Of a stretch of DNA of 64,000 nucleotides, positions 11,284 through 24,400 are shown one piece after another (positions within the stretch are counted from its first letter, which is position 1; the number at the start of each line of letters is the position of its first letter). The stretch comes from Mycogone perniciosa (lineage: Eukaryota; Ascomycota; Sordariomycetes; Hypocreales; Hypocreaceae), in the NCBI GenBank assembly GCA_025331125.1, contig JAOALB010000116.1, forward strand, positions 119,880 through 183,879, read 5' to 3'. A program made the translations under genes and the position numbers. The notes beneath the pieces are model-generated. The model worked only from the letters and a program-made list of their open reading frames with translations. It made no database searches and was not told the origin of the DNA.

Positions 11284-11289
11284 ACGCGT
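11284..11289. promoter_or_regulatory. ACGCGT (MCB) in rnr2 promoter, distal
   Basis: Second exact ACGCGT about 400 nt upstream of rnr2, with a near copy (GTCGCGTC) about 20 nt away. Spacing and repetition support a genuine regulatory cluster. Confidence 0.45.
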
Positions 11290-11636
11290 GAAGGCATTTA
11301 GTCGCGTCAAGGTATCGCTCTCGTCAAGGCCCTGCATCAAACGCACTGACCTCAAGGAGTCGGCATGCGTAACGTCATGAAACCGCCGTGTTATCAATCA
11401 GTAACTAAGCCGAAATGTCGTGTCTGTGGGGCAGAGAAACATTTTTTCTTTGCATCATCATCAGTCATACAGTCCACTCACAGCTCGGAACGAAGGGCGG
11501 ACGAGCGAGCAGCTCCGAGAGTACCGGTCTGTACGAAGTACACGAGAAAGTCTGAGCTGTGGAACGGAACAATTTGAATCATGGGCATAAATAAAGGAGC
11601 ACAATTTCACTGTGCGTTGGCTGGACTACTACGAGT

Positions 11637-11653
11637 TAGTAGTAGTAGTAGTA
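11637..11653. repeat. (TAG)n trinucleotide run
   Basis: Between five and six TAG units in intergenic DNA. Confidence 0.7.
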
Positions 11654-12152
11654 ATATCTTTTGCTTGCTTCCAGGGCAGTTTGCTACAGCAACCGCCGCC
11701 ACAGCCGCCCACAAACCCACGGGGTTCCATGGCTCGTAGATTTGCGGATGCCAGATGAATGAGCAGGGAATCCGTAAGCATGACATGCCGTATCACCAAC
11801 GGCAACGTCTTGGCTGCGAGACATTGTCTTGCTCCCTGGTCGCTGGCTGTGGCCCATGCTTGAACATTGCCACTTTACTCGTACGCTTTACGCGGGTATG
11901 GAGTATCCAGTATTGTGCAGTATTGTGCATGTCTTAATTGAGATCCAGCTAACACAATTTTTTCTCACTGTCGCCCTGGTTTTCTCATGTCCGACTCCCT
12001 GAAATGCAAACGCGATTACACACATTCCAACCTAACAAACAACCTGATTATGCCATCCGAAACATCCGCCCGTTTTGCCTACAAGAACAAAGGAAATACC
12101 AAACTGAACTCATTACGGCGTATAAGTGAGTGCTTTCATGACCTCCCCTGGC

Positions 12153-13138
12153 TCATCGTCGTCCACGCTGTTGCTTGCCATTATGCCGAGAGTTGTGATG
12201 TCGGCCACGGTCATCTTGCCCCATCTCAACGTCGTGCGGTCGAGTCTTGTTGCGCCCAAAGTATCCCCCGGCACGATCATCACGCACCCGGGCCGCATCG
12301 GGTTGCCGTGGTGGTGTGGGGTCCTGGTGGTATCTCCGGTCACCGAGCCGGGGGGGCGATACTCCGGTCTGATGGCGGGATGGGGAGGAGTCGGACTGAT
12401 ACTCCGGAGGGTCTTCTCGCTGCGTCCTATCGTACTCTTCCGCACTGCTGGGATCGACGGCGGGGATAGGCAGTCCACTTTGACGCAGCTCCTTTTTGCC
12501 TTTCTCACGTAGATGGTCTTCGAGTAACATGGCGTTGCGAGTGTTGGCGCGGAATAGGGCATCGGCGAGGTCGCCAATGAAGGGGACCAGCCCGATGGCG
12601 AAATCAAAGATGATGTTAAACATCATTTTCAATTTGAGCGACGTCGGGAGGCCACCCTCTATCTGACAGCAGGTTCGGAAAACCATCAAAGCCATGAAGG
12701 CATCCAGCGCATCGCCGGCACTGTCATCAAGACCCGTGTTAGCGATGTGACCCTGGCTCGGGAACGGGGACGGTGACTTACGCAGGGATTAATCCAATGA
12801 CGCTGCTCCAACCGAAGCGAATCCCCAGAAAGTTGAAAAGGGACATGTCAAGTCGATAAGCCCGTCTCTTGACCTTTGTCAAGACTTGTCCATCGTGCTC
12901 TGAAATCCCTGGAGGGACAGCCTTCTTGCGCTTCTTGAGCTTGCCGGTGGGCCTTCCATCAAGTCTTGTCGCGGGGACTTGCTCAAAGTAGGGGTCCTGT
13001 GACGAAACATGTTAGACTTGCTGGCTCATTGAGGAGTAAAAATCGCCCATGTCCACCACGTACCTCTTTTCCAAACTTGTTCTGGAGCGTTTCGCCCAGG
13101 ATCTTTTTGCTGATCGCCTTTGCCAGTAGACCACTCAT
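12153..13138 (-). CDS. DUF4112 membrane-associated protein
   Basis: Three exons on the minus strand: 13064-13138, 12782-12996 and 12153-12720, introns of 67 and 61 nt. The product begins MSGLLAKAISKKILGETLQNKFGKEDPYFEQVP when exons 1 and 2 are joined. The DUF4112 core follows: LFNFLGIRFGWSSVIGLIPAAGDALDAFMALMV in the middle and IIFDFAIGLVPFIGDLADALFRANTRNAMLLE near the end, two amphipathic/hydrophobic segments each carrying the P-x-x-GD pattern of the family. The C-terminal 110 residues are charged, Pro/Arg/Asp-rich and low complexity. DUF4112 proteins are widespread in bacteria and fungi without a settled function; the hydrophobic GD segments suggest membrane association. The start at 13138 is preferred to the ATG 69 nt upstream because homologues begin at this MS(G/A)L sequence. 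Confidence 0.85.
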
Positions 13139-14375
13139 GACTGCTTCTATCGTATATGGATTGTTGTAAAGATGATGACTTCTAAATTTCGGCTTCGCTG
13201 AGAACACTCCTTATTTATGTCTCTTTTTTCAAAGTGAAAGGACTTGTGAAAGACGGCGGTCGGTTTGGTCGATTGGAGATGCGTTTGTTGTCGCCTGTTT
13301 CAGGAGCCGCCCTTCAGCGGGAGTTGTTTTTAGAACAAGAGCCCTGACAGCCAACCAAACCTGGGCGTTTGTCAAAGGAGGAAAAAAGAATCTAGGTCTT
13401 ATTGTTTGAACCCGCAAAAAAAGACGGATATATGACTGTGATTTATGTTGAATACTCTTTTTTAAGAATGAATGAGGCAGCCAACGCTCCATGAATATGT
13501 GCTTGTCGATATTGTTGAATACCGGTTTTTTTCGGCAGAGCTCTATGGCGATGATGTAATGTATCTGTGGCATTTGGCCGCATTTGACGTGTATCAGAAT
13601 GAGATGCGCTAGCCTTAGCGGAGGACATACGCCGGAAATGCTCTGATCAACCAATAAAACTGCGCGGCAACCACCTAGCATTCCCCCAACAATTCTCCTC
13701 TGTGCTGCATTTACAGGGGATTTACTGGTGTTGATGCGGGCGGCCTCTGACGCTTACCGCCAGCAGATCAAACAGAAATCAAAGCGGCGCACGCCACCAC
13801 GATGGGCTGCCGTCAGCACCGCCACCTTCGTTGCGCTGGCAAGCTGCATCGTGGCTGTGCTGTGGCTGGAGCTATGGCCACTGCATACGCACTGTGTGGC
13901 AAATGCAGCTTTTTGAACCGCATGTGCCCGAGATGGCACAGTGCGAGAGCGCCCCTCACCACGCGCCCACAGAGGTGCACTGACCTAGCAGCAAAAGCGG
14001 GCAACCTTGTCGATTGATGCCCGTGTTCTGACGTCGCGCCAAACTTCACCACAAACCTTCCTCACCTTACGCCCAACACACTGTCGCCCTACTCAGCTAT
14101 CAAATTCCCGAAGAGTCTGCGCTTGGTACCGAAAGACACGTCAGGTGGCCAAACCGTCTTGTCGTGGCTGCAACGCGCGTCGAAATTTATTCCTCTGCCA
14201 CAGAGCCTCGGGAAAAGCGAGGTCGACAATGCCCAGCATTCTTGCACGTCTACTCACCAAACATAGCCTGGCCAAGTCGTGAAGATATAGATCTTAGCTT
14301 TCACATGATTACGACCCTTTCTATCTCGCCAGAGTATGGACTAAGCTGAAAAAAGGATCAACAAGAGAAGCGATA
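13139..14375. other. Divergent promoter region, DUF4112 gene / dcp2
   Basis: About 1.24 kb between divergently transcribed genes. Several small ORFs occur but none shows a recognisable domain or intron structure. I see no repeats or RNA genes. Confidence 0.5.
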
Positions 14376-17060
14376 ATGGCAGGGAAACAGATGCAGTTGG
14401 AAGATTGTATGTGACAACGTCAAAAACAACAACTCTCCTTCTACCACCGATCATGCTAACTTGCCATAGGGTTGGACGACCTTTGCGTCCGCTTCATTAT
14501 CAATCTTCCCGAGGAAGATCTCTCCTCAGTTGCCCGCATATGCTTCCAAGTCGAAGAAGCACAATGGTTCTACGAAGACTTCATCCGACCTCTGGACCCA
14601 ACGCTCCCGTCTATGACACTTCGCACGTTTTGTCTGCGGATATTTCAGCATTGCCCACTTCTCGCGTCCTTCTCAGTCGAGAATCATGTCAAGGCCTTCG
14701 AAGAATTTCTGCAATACAAGACGCGAGTGCCTGTTCGAGGTGCCATCCTGCTCAACCATGCCATGGACTCAGTGGTCCTCGTCAAGGGCTGGAAAAAGGG
14801 CGCTAACTGGAGTTTCCCGCGGGGAAAGATCAACAAGGATGAAGATGATTTGGATTGCGCAATCCGTGAGGTATACGAGGAGACGGGCCTAGACCTCCGA
14901 GAGGCTGGCCTGGTACCTACAGAGGGAAAGCTCAAGTACATCGAGATCCCCATGCGAGAGCAGCATCTCCGCCTCTACGTTTTCCGTGACGTCCCCATGG
15001 ACACCAATTTCCAGCCACGCACTAGGAAGGAGATCAGCAAGATTCAGTGGTACAAGTTTTCTGAGCTGCCCACCCTTCGCAAGAAAGGCGCCCAGAACCA
15101 CCACCAGTACGATTCTGGCCCTGGCAATAACAACAAATTCTATATGGTCGCGCCATTCCTAGTTCCCTTGAAAAAATGGATAGTCTCGCAGAAGAAGATT
15201 GACGATAGGAGAGTTTTCAGTACTGGGTCTCAAATCAACGCTGCTCCTCAACACGTACTGATTGAAGAAGCACCTACTGAGGATGAGACGTGGTCGACCA
15301 ATCCCGTATCCGCGGTGCCGCCAATTGAGTCACTTGATGGAGCTACGCGCGAGCTGCAACGTCTGTTGAATATGCAGCCGCAGACCCAGACTGCACAGCC
15401 AGTTCCTGTAGCCGTCTCGAAGGACAAAGGGAGCGCTTTACTCTCTCTTCTCAAGTCATCGAATCATGTAAGTGCCGCGGCAGCCCAGCATTCGCCTCAG
15501 CCGGGTTCGCAAATGCCACACACTCCTGTGTCCCTCTCTATCACGGAAGCAGGACAACCGCGTAACTCACACCATCATACCAATAATATTCATCGCGGTC
15601 CTCCAGACATGCAGCAGTCACCGCCATCCTTTACACTACCTGCAAACCAACAGGCGGCAGGATGGAACTCCCTTTTGAATCAAAATCAACGCCAACCGGG
15701 TGGAGCACCGCCAAACGACTATGCTGGATACTCTGGCTATACTAATCCATCCTCGTATCCTGGGTACGCTGGAGGACAACAACAAACTTATGCTACCAAT
15801 CCCATCAACTTGGTGCATCCTCAGCCCTTGCCCCCTCAAGTTCAAAGACAAGTCTTCAATAATAGTGTATTCCAAGAAAGGGCCGCCCAATCGAGTGATG
15901 CGACAGGACTAGCATCCAACTATCAAGTCCAGGGATCTCAGCCGGTTGATGGCCAACCAGGCCAGATACCCCCACAGGCACACTTGCCCCCAGCTAACCC
16001 AACGCAGATGCCACTGAATGGACAATCGTTGGCGCTACTCAATGCTCTCAAGCAAGACATCGCACCTCCTGTCTCTACTGCGCCCAAGGAGATACCCGAG
16101 GCTCAGCATATCCCCAAAAGCCCCTATTTCCAATATGCATCGTCATATGGCAATAACCCGACAGAGGCTATGGTTCCAAACACAAACAACAATGCGATGG
16201 GCCAGCCGCCACAGCCGAAGAGCCCCCTAGAGCTGGCAGGATCTGCTGTCGGCCCACCGGCATCAGATCAACACCGATCTGCCCTTCTTGACATTTTCAA
16301 GAAACCGGGCGCAGACACAACGGCAAACCAGGCGCAGGACGCTTCGAAGCAAAGTGTTGGTAAAGGGGTGACTGGAGTTGCTTCTGAGCCGGGTAAGGAG
16401 TTGCTGGCGCAGCTTCAGAACAGCCTTCTCACCAACACAAAACCTGTGCCCCCTAGTGGACAACCGGCACACACGTACCAGAACGTGCAACCTGATACGC
16501 TTCCCATGGACCGTCTGTCGATTCAGAAGAAGCCCAACCAACCTGGCAAGCCAACGAACGCTGCTTCAGGGGATGCAAAGGCCACTCGCAAGGGATCGGC
16601 CAATACAAGACGTGCTGTTAAGGCTAGTCCGATGCAGCCAACTCGCATCCTCCAACGAGGTCAGACTCTTAGTCCCACTGGGAAGTCCAAATCTCCTTTA
16701 CCCCCAAGCACATTGCCATATGATGTGGCGGGTCAGCCACGCACTGGCCAGGCTGTTAGCTCATCTACTACTCCATCATCTGGGATGTCAGGCTACCGAC
16801 CGGATGTATCCCAAGAACAGAAGCGACAGCTTCTCTCCCTTTTTGGAGCATCGAGTAGTGGTCCTAGCCACAGCGGATCAGCCTCTGGTGAAACACCCAG
16901 GTCCCGTGTGGCTTCTCTGGCGTCTGGGAGTGCCGAAGTTCAAGGGGGATACCGCAATGCTTCCCCTTCGAGGGCGGGTAACGAGACGCCGATTTCGCAG
17001 GCAGATCAGAGTTTCCTGCTGGGCTATCTGCAGTCTGTGACGAACAATGCCGGGCGCTGA
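14376..17060 (+). CDS. dcp2: mRNA decapping enzyme Dcp2 (Nudix hydrolase)
   Basis: Two exons, 14376-14406 and 14470-17060, with a 63-nt GTATGT...CATAG intron; about 873 aa. Dcp2 removes the m7G cap from mRNA in P-bodies, working with Dcp1. Exon 1 encodes MAGKQMQLEDW and joins in phase to LDDLCVRFIINLPEEDLSSV, the start of the Dcp2 N-terminal regulatory (Box A) domain, residues about 12-95. The Nudix domain follows. Its signature lies at about 129-151, GKINKDE...REVYEETGL, with the metal-binding REVYEE glutamates intact, followed by the Box B helix region (ISKIQWYKFSELPTL). The C-terminal 600 residues are low-complexity, rich in Gln, Pro, Ser and Asn, with several short LLxLLK/ALLxxLK-type helical leucine motifs (SALLSLLKSSN, LALLNALKQD, SALLDIFKK, KRQLLSLFG) that in yeast Dcp2 bind Edc3. 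They fit a disordered tail that scaffolds decapping factors. Confidence 0.95.
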
Positions 17061-17649
17061 TGAAGATGAGTTTTCATGAAAACTGGGTCACATTGATCAT
17101 TGGTCTTTTTTTGTTTTTGGGATGCAAGATGAAATCAATGGATTGCTAACGAACATCATCTGGGAGGGAGTGAGGGGGACAATGAGGGAAGCCCAATGAA
17201 GTATGTTGGCAGGTATTGTCATCGCGTGTGGGATAATGTATGGTAGTCATCTGGTCACAGTCGTAAATATAAACAGTCGAAAACGATAGGCTCCATGTCA
17301 GCTGTAGGTCTCCTTCGAGCCATATGATGGGGAACAAACAACCTCTATTTTCCTCAGGGGGGGATATATCCCTTTTATGAGCCTCTGTTCAGTATGTGAG
17401 GTCGAAATATTAACAAATTAGCGCGCCATGGATATAGCTTCAATGTGCTCTTTCCCGAGAGGCAGCAAGGAGCAAGAAAAAGAAAAAAAAAGACAACACA
17501 CAACTATCAACCGGTGATGAAACATGGCATATGCGATGCAGTCAGTGACCAATGATGGTATCCGCCCAACTCCCAGACACCCTTCTCCCCAGCAATGAAA
17601 TGCTGATGACACATTGAACCATGGCGAAAAACAGAAACAAGATATGAGG
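17061..17649. other. Convergent 3' region, dcp2 and RRM gene
   Basis: About 590 nt, T-rich after the dcp2 stop. Nothing beyond 3' UTR-like sequence is seen. Confidence 0.5.
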
Positions 17650-19269
17650 CTAGTCATCCAGGTGGAGAAGCTGGAAGCGGTTGGCCATTGGATTCAGAGG
17701 CTGCTTGGTTGGAGCAGATGGGGCAGCAGCACGACGGTGATGATGAACGGGCATGCGGTCCAGAGACTGGGCGCATTCGTCGACATCCCACTCAATACGA
17801 GAGCCCTTGTATTTACTGTGTTGAAACGAGTTAGCAATCTCGGTTATGTAGAAGGGGGGAGGGGAGGGGGGGTCAGAGTGGGATTGGCACGTACAGGCGG
17901 CTCATCATGCATGTGCGGGCAAACATGGCGTTGGCGACAGAGTTGGTGCTGATGTAGCAATCACCAGCGTTGAAGTTGATCTTGACAACGATGAGGTTGT
18001 GGATGTGCTCAAGGTCCTCGCGGATGCTGGCCTCGGTGTGGTTGGAATCGCAGTGACGAATGACAAAGTTTCGAGTTGCTCCAGAGCCAATCTTTTGGGA
18101 GAGGTGGCCAGGGAGGACATACTGGCGATCGTTCCATTTGACTTCAACCTATATCGGGTTAGAATTGCCACAGAATGAAGCAGTTGGCGGATGAGGTGCG
18201 TGGCTTACTCTCTTGTTGTTGATGTACAAATCATTTTTGCGAACATGATCATAAAAGGCCTGGGCATCATGACTGCTCAAGAAGGAGACAGAGGCAGTTC
18301 CATCCTTCCGTCTCAAGTAGATGTCCAAGAGGAGGCCTCCACGGATTACCGAAGTGAGGTCGGCATGGGTTGTTTCATCAGGGAGGTTAGTTAGGAGAAC
18401 GGACCTGGTGGCAAGGCGCTCATGGCGCAGGCGGGAGTGTCCGTTGTCTTGATCTGTCGTAGAGTTGCTAGATTCTCTAGGAACATTTCCGGGAATGTCT
18501 GTGGACAGAGAGGCATCCTCTGAAGGAGAGTCGGCCCAGTCTTCCGAGTCCTGTGACTGACCGTGGTAGTGGTTGAAGGCATGATTGCCATGGTGAGTCA
18601 GATGAGCATGCGAAGATATGTCTGGCGCTGTGTCCGAGCCATGTGAGCTGTTGACCTCGACATAGTGAGTCTGAGCTGGAGCTTGGACAGACAGGTCCTC
18701 GGATGCCTGAGGTTGTTGAGGGGGGGACACATTGTCACTGAGGAGCTGAGGATATGTTAGAAAAAGTCCAATAGACAAGGAGCATTAGGCATAAAGGATT
18801 ATATTTGCTCTAATAAGAAAATAGACCGGTGAATTCAAGGCATCGACAATAGAAGTCGGAAGAAGGAAGTATTGGCCTGGGGTGGGTGAATGAGGAAGTA
18901 AGGAAACGTTACCTGGATAGTCGCCTCATTGACGCCGCCATTAATCAGGTTCTGGCACAGGTTCGCTAGAAGTGGTCATTTGTTAGCTGGGGAGATAGAT
19001 AAAAAAATCTCTGAACGGGGCAATCAAGATTGCGTACCATATTGGCTGGCGATGCGGATGAGGTGTTCGTAGTCAGCCTGGGGAATATACACTACTGCAG
19101 GGTCTTGGGCAGAGTTAGACCCAGAAATCTCCAGACAGAGCCATGAGTTAGCAGACTGATTGGGCGTACAAGGGCCTCCGTAAGCGCGGCAAGGACCAGG
19201 GGGAGCACACGTACGAACTGAGGACTGCGGAACAGAGTCAGCATAAGATGGATCGATCTTGATGAGATA

Positions 19270-19313
<44 letters not shown>

Positions 19314-19415
19314 CGAGGCAGATGGATAGTCAGATGGAATCATAGGCTGAGCTTGATTGAGGAAGAGACTGAAAGACTCTGAGAGCTGGGGAAAGACTCA
19401 CTTGATAGATTGCAT
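17650..19415 (-). CDS. Nrd1/Mrn1-like RNA-binding protein with two RRM domains
   Basis: Minus-strand model of seven exons: 19402-19415, 19215-19224, 19038-19077, 18913-18965, 18209-18745, 17895-18148, 17650-17815, about 357 aa. All junctions are GT-AG and phase-consistent. From exon 3 on, the N-terminus reads ADYEHLIRIASQY then ANLCQNLINGGVNEATIQ. After an acidic, Ser/His-rich linker comes a first RRM (RSVLLTNLPDETTHADLTSVIRGG through INNKRVEVKWND) and, after a GSGATRN linker, a second (NFVIRHC...DCYISTNSVANAMFARTCMMSR, ending KYKGSRIEWDVDEC). The paired-RRM order and linker resemble the RRM2-RRM3 region of fission yeast Nrd1 and budding yeast Mrn1, which bind mRNA. The first two exons are tiny (14 and 10 nt) and the model there is tentative; exons 3-7 are well supported. 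Confidence 0.75.
19272..19303. repeat. (GA)n dinucleotide microsatellite within the first intron of the RRM gene
   Basis: About 16 GA units on the plus strand (CT on the transcribed strand). It lies in the predicted first intron, just upstream of the acceptor, where the CT face extends the polypyrimidine tract. Confidence 0.85.
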
Positions 19416-21432
19416 CTTGAGAACTGGAAAATGCCCGAAATGAGGACAATATGCGAAATGGCAAAGATGATGAAAGAGCAGAAACAAAAATGTCGAGGCG
19501 TCGAAGAAAATGGGACAGTGACAACCCGCCAACTGTCAACCGCCACCACGCCTCACGTGCAGGGGTGGTGCTCTATCAGATATCAGAGCGCCCGCTGTAA
19601 GATGGCTATTATATCACTGATAGCGGGTGCTATAGGCGATAGGCGATAGGCTATGGGGGGCAGGGCTATGGAGGTGCAGAGGAGAAGACGGGCACCTAGC
19701 CAGGCCAGCAGCTTGGCAGAAGCCTCGCAGACCGCCCAGCAAATAAATGTGTTTGCCGTCCCATTCATACAAAGCAAAAACAAAAAAGAAAAAAGAAAAA
19801 AAGAGGTTGTTGTGTGCTGGCCCCTGAATGGTTGATTGCGAACGGCCAGGCCAGCCAATAATAGTGGCAGGGGAATTAATATGGCTGGTGACATGCTTGT
19901 TTATGGCCCAAGCTCCCTCTATTCTTCAAAATTCGACACGATCTGTTGGTGCGCTAAATAATAAGCAGGTTAGTGTGAGGCGGCTAAGAGGAGAAGATCT
20001 ACTAGATTAGGCAGTATTAGTACTACTAATAGATACGGGGTATTATTCTGGAGTAGCACTATCTTGGTGGTTCTGTGGGGTTGTCAAACCACTATTTTCA
20101 ACGTCGACACTGCTTTATAGACAACTGTGTTACTCGGGGTATATATATCTATATATGTAATGCATCTCTTGTTCTGTCAGTTATCCATAATTTCCACAAT
20201 GTGTCGGACAGGCTTGAGCTTGGATTACATGGTTATTGGTCTTTATTCTGCCGCCAAGACACTTTGAGTAGCATCGCATCAAATCTGCCTTGGGCCACAG
20301 ATCCAACACGAAAAAAGCTGGCTTTCATGCCCATAATGTCACTCTGGATTTCATCCCGAATTACAGGTTGACGATGAAGATGCTGCTTTTCATACTCCGC
20401 GTAGAGTAATGCTTCACCATGAGTGTCCAGATACTTCACAATTGCCAACGCAGCACTTGTTTTTGCACAAAAGTTGCCCCATAACAACAGAAACCCAAGT
20501 GGCCAATTGGTAGCGGCCCAAAGCAAGAGGAGCCTACTCCGTACTGGGGTATTGATGCCTGATTGCTACCTCCGGACCGCAAACATATTTCCCCGCAAAT
20601 AACGGTTCAACGGACTTATTATAATAGCAACAGCAAGCTATAAGAATAAACTCTGAGACTAATAATAAACCCAGCTTAAAATAATATAAATATATATAAA
20701 TGTAAATATTTTTAAGCCCAATATGTGGCGCTTTTTGGAGGCATATCCCTTTTTGCAGTCCCGCGTTTTCTTTCTCTTTCTTTTTTTTGCAAACCAGTTG
20801 GTATTATTATCAGGACATTGCAGGTCCCGTGATCTATCCGTTCTGAATGTGTTAAGCCTTGAATCTCGATACATCGTGCCCAACACCATCATAACCGCAA
20901 TCGTAAGGATGGCATCGTCTCGCGGCATTTCACATCACAAACGCATTGCTGCTTTTATCTATACTAGCTCAGCCACTAGTTATAGACTTTTAACGAATCT
21001 GTATAGACAAGAGTGCCAGAAACACGGATGTTATTAGATGGAGTCACTTTAGTGTTGTGCTCTTTGCCGCTGTCTCTGCAGGTCTCACGGTATTGTTTCA
21101 CTATGCTGGTATGGACATGGGCTGGACTCTTTATATGATTGGCAAATAACGGTTGAACGCTCCTCACAATGGATGACTCTGCTTTGGAACCAAGTCTCTG
21201 CGATGCTAATATGGGCCTTGCTAATTCTTCAGAGCCTAGGTTGTCATCTTGCTACCTGTCCATTGATTTAATAACCATCTTACTAGATGTGTGCTGAGAA
21301 TTACGATGTGGCTGATTGGATGTGGACATCTCTTGCACGAACATTTGCTTTAAACGGAAATGATATACAAAGAGAATTGATAAGCTCTATTATACTATAA
21401 AGTCCATCTCTCAATTTGCGTTGTCGTCCAGC
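19416..21432. other. Intergenic, core/accessory boundary
   Basis: About 2 kb upstream of the RRM gene and downstream of the NLR. Only isolated ORFs such as that at 20233-20526 (minus, 97 codons, no recognisable domain) occur. One ACTCCGTAC motif is at 20537-20545. GC content falls from about 20.5 kb. Confidence 0.5.
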
Positions 21433-24400
21433 CTAAGAGCCGGTATATTTCAAAATCGCACCCCGATCTAATATCTCTACGATATCCTGATACCCAGCCA
21501 TGACGGCCCATGACCTTGCTGTCTGGCCGCATTTATCTTTCAATGTGATATCCGCGCCTGACCGAATGAGAAGTCGCACATTTTCTTTGCACCTAGAAAT
21601 GGCAGCAAGGATGAGTGGACTCTGCCCAGCCTCATTAGTTGAGTTTATATCCGCACCCGCCTTAATGAGCATAGGAATGACATCTATACACCAAGATGAA
21701 CATGCTGCCCATAGTAGTGGCGTCGCTCCACTCACATCTGCAGATTCGATTATTGGGCCAACTTGGCTTCTACAGCGAGAATGGAGCTCTCCCTGACGAG
21801 GCAGGATTGCCAATACCGACTCTTTTTTTGTGTCTCTCGCCTCAATATTCGCGCCCGCCCCAATAAGCAGCTCTGCGGTATTCAGACGCCCACCTTTTGC
21901 GGCAAGTAATAGTGGTGTCCGTCCATCTTGATCTCTGGCCTCAATGTTCGCATCTGCTTTAATAAGCTGCTCTGCAACATCCCGAAACCCATATTTTGCA
22001 GCAATTGATAGTGGCGTCTTTCCATCTTCATCTCTGGTAGCAACATCCGAGCCCGCTCTGATAAGCTGATCCACAACAACACTATGCCCTTTCCCTGCCG
22101 CTATGAATAGTGGTGTCCCTCCGCCACAATCTTCGGTCTCAATATCTGCGCCAGCCTCAATAAGAAGTTGTATAACACCCTCTTTCCCATGAGATGCGGC
22201 GAGAAATAGTGCCGTTTGTCCATTTTCATTTTTGGTCTCAATATCTGCGCCTGCCTGAATAAGCTGTTGCACAATACCTTCATGCCCACGAACTGAGGCA
22301 AGTGATAGTGGCGTCGAGGTAAGTGATTGCGGCACCCGTTCATCTCCATACTTCTCATTAAAATCCGCCCCTGCCTCGATGAGCATCGTTATATTGACTG
22401 GACAGTCCTTCCCAAGGGCATAATAGAGCGGTGTCCGTCCACCTACATCACAAAGCTTCACATCTGCCTTAGCATCAATGAGCAGTCTTATTATAGCCTC
22501 ATTTCCTTTCTCAGCAGCCCATGATAATGCTGTCCGACCCCTTAGATCGTGCACATTGATGTCAATGGGATATTTGCATCTGTCGATGTCGTCTCGGTGA
22601 GGATCCGTAGTCTCACGTGCCAAAAACATTCGAGTGATTTCTTCATGTCTGTTTGCCACAGCAGCAAATAATGGATAGGGATATCGTTCCCATTGACGAC
22701 CGACAATGCGTGTATCATGACAAAGCCACACCTTGATAAGGTTTGAAAACCCCTTGTCCGCCAAAACATACAGAAGAGTTGCCGTTGGCGTGTAGCGACG
22801 AATTCTATATCTTTCAAGGATGTTGTTGAGATCAATCCAATTCACAATGCCGAAGTGGCTAAGAAAACCATCTTGAAGAATTTTGTTAGCAGCAACATCG
22901 GCATGATAAAGCACGTGCTTCGTCGCATATTCCAAGAAAGGGATCTCATCTTGGGCCTTTTGCCTAGCAGTGTCCAATTCCAGCTCCCCTAGTCGTTTTT
23001 CACGTATTATGCGATTCAAAATGCTGCTGGTGATGTATGCATGACAGCACTGCTTCAACTTTTCATGACTGAAGCTGTCGAAGTCTTCTGCGACTCCTGG
23101 CCACAATTGCTGAAGACCATTGTCTTTGATCAAGAAATCACGTACAGACTCATGGATAAATTGAACTGTTTGGTGCTTAGACTTTGTGATCTCAGCGAGC
23201 CCCTTTGAAGAACTGGTGACGAATCTGTTGATGATATCCTGAGTAATGTCGCCGATATCGCAATCGCTGAGATCCTCGGTAGATAGCCCAGACCAAACAG
23301 CGATATAGAACTCCTGTGGCTTTAGTGGCCGTTTCGCATAGAGGATCCACTGAATGCAAAGCAAAAGGTCTTCCATATTTTCCCGATCCCGTGTCAAGAT
23401 ATCTTTAAAGAGATCGCTGAGTTGCGATGGGAGTTCTTGCAACCTCTTCCGAACTGCTGGAATACGGCCCCTCTTGAACTCTTTGTTCAGAATATCGACA
23501 ACTAGGACAACCCACATGAACACCCCGGATGCTTTTTGTAGAATCTGTGCTTCGATCTCGTCAAGAAGAGGACCCGGATCGTCCTTAAGGCAGCTATGCA
23601 CGTATTTCTTCAGGTCCTCTTCATGACCTTGCTGATTCTCCAACGTAAGTCTTGATCCGTATCGAATGCGGATATATGGATAGTGGCGGCTAGAAAAACA
23701 GATTCGAAAGCCGACACCCGCTGTTGTGGCTTCTTGCCCGAGTTCCTCAAAATATTCTACCATATCTTGGACCTGTTGTTCATCACACTCATCAAGAGCA
23801 TCGATGAAACAGGTAAAACAACGTTGACCAAGGGCTAATATTGCATTGCGGAATAGTTCCCGGAGAATTTCAAGATCGAGATGCGCATTCTGACTCGGGG
23901 CCGGATTATCGATAACATGTTGAAGGTCGGGAAAGCTCTCCAGAAGTTGCCAAAGTAGAGATCGGTGCATTCCAACCGTCGACTTTTCCAGATAGTCGCC
24001 CCGAGCGTTGAAGAAGAAAGAGGCGGTAGCAGAATTAGCTATTCGTTTGTTCTTTGAATGTATGTAGGCGAATTTCATTATTGTTGATTTCCCGGCACCA
24101 GGCTTCCCGCTAATCCAGAGGAACCCGCAATGTTGAGATAGACCTTGAGGCCTCTGCCAATCTAAACAAATGGGATTGTCAAGCAGCCATTTGCATGTTT
24201 TCTTATGAGCCGCTTTGATAGTCAATCGACGGGAGTCGATTTGCTCAAATCGGAGGGAGGCTAACAAAGATTTCCGACGATCTTGGGTTGAATTAGAATC
24301 TGCAATACACACATTAGTAGATAAAGAGAATTTGCAGGAGGAGTCGACTTGACATACCAGTACGTGTGGTTCCATGCGATGTTGTCGTCTCATCTTTCAT

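Larger units (their letters stand above)
10886..12152. other. Upstream region of rnr2 and 3' region of the DUF4112 gene
   Basis: About 1.27 kb with no supported gene. Besides the MCB and E-box elements it holds a TAG trinucleotide run (11637-11653) and one GTACGAAGTAC motif (11531-11541). ORFs here lack family features and have shadow-like composition. Confidence 0.5.

Noticed and set aside
12113..12607. 164-codon minus-strand ORF overlapping the DUF4112 gene
   Set aside because: It is a shadow frame of the DUF4112 exon 3, with no domain of its own.
20233..20526. 97-codon ORF on the minus strand in the intergenic region
   Set aside because: No known domain, no introns and no promoter signals. 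It cannot be told from chance.
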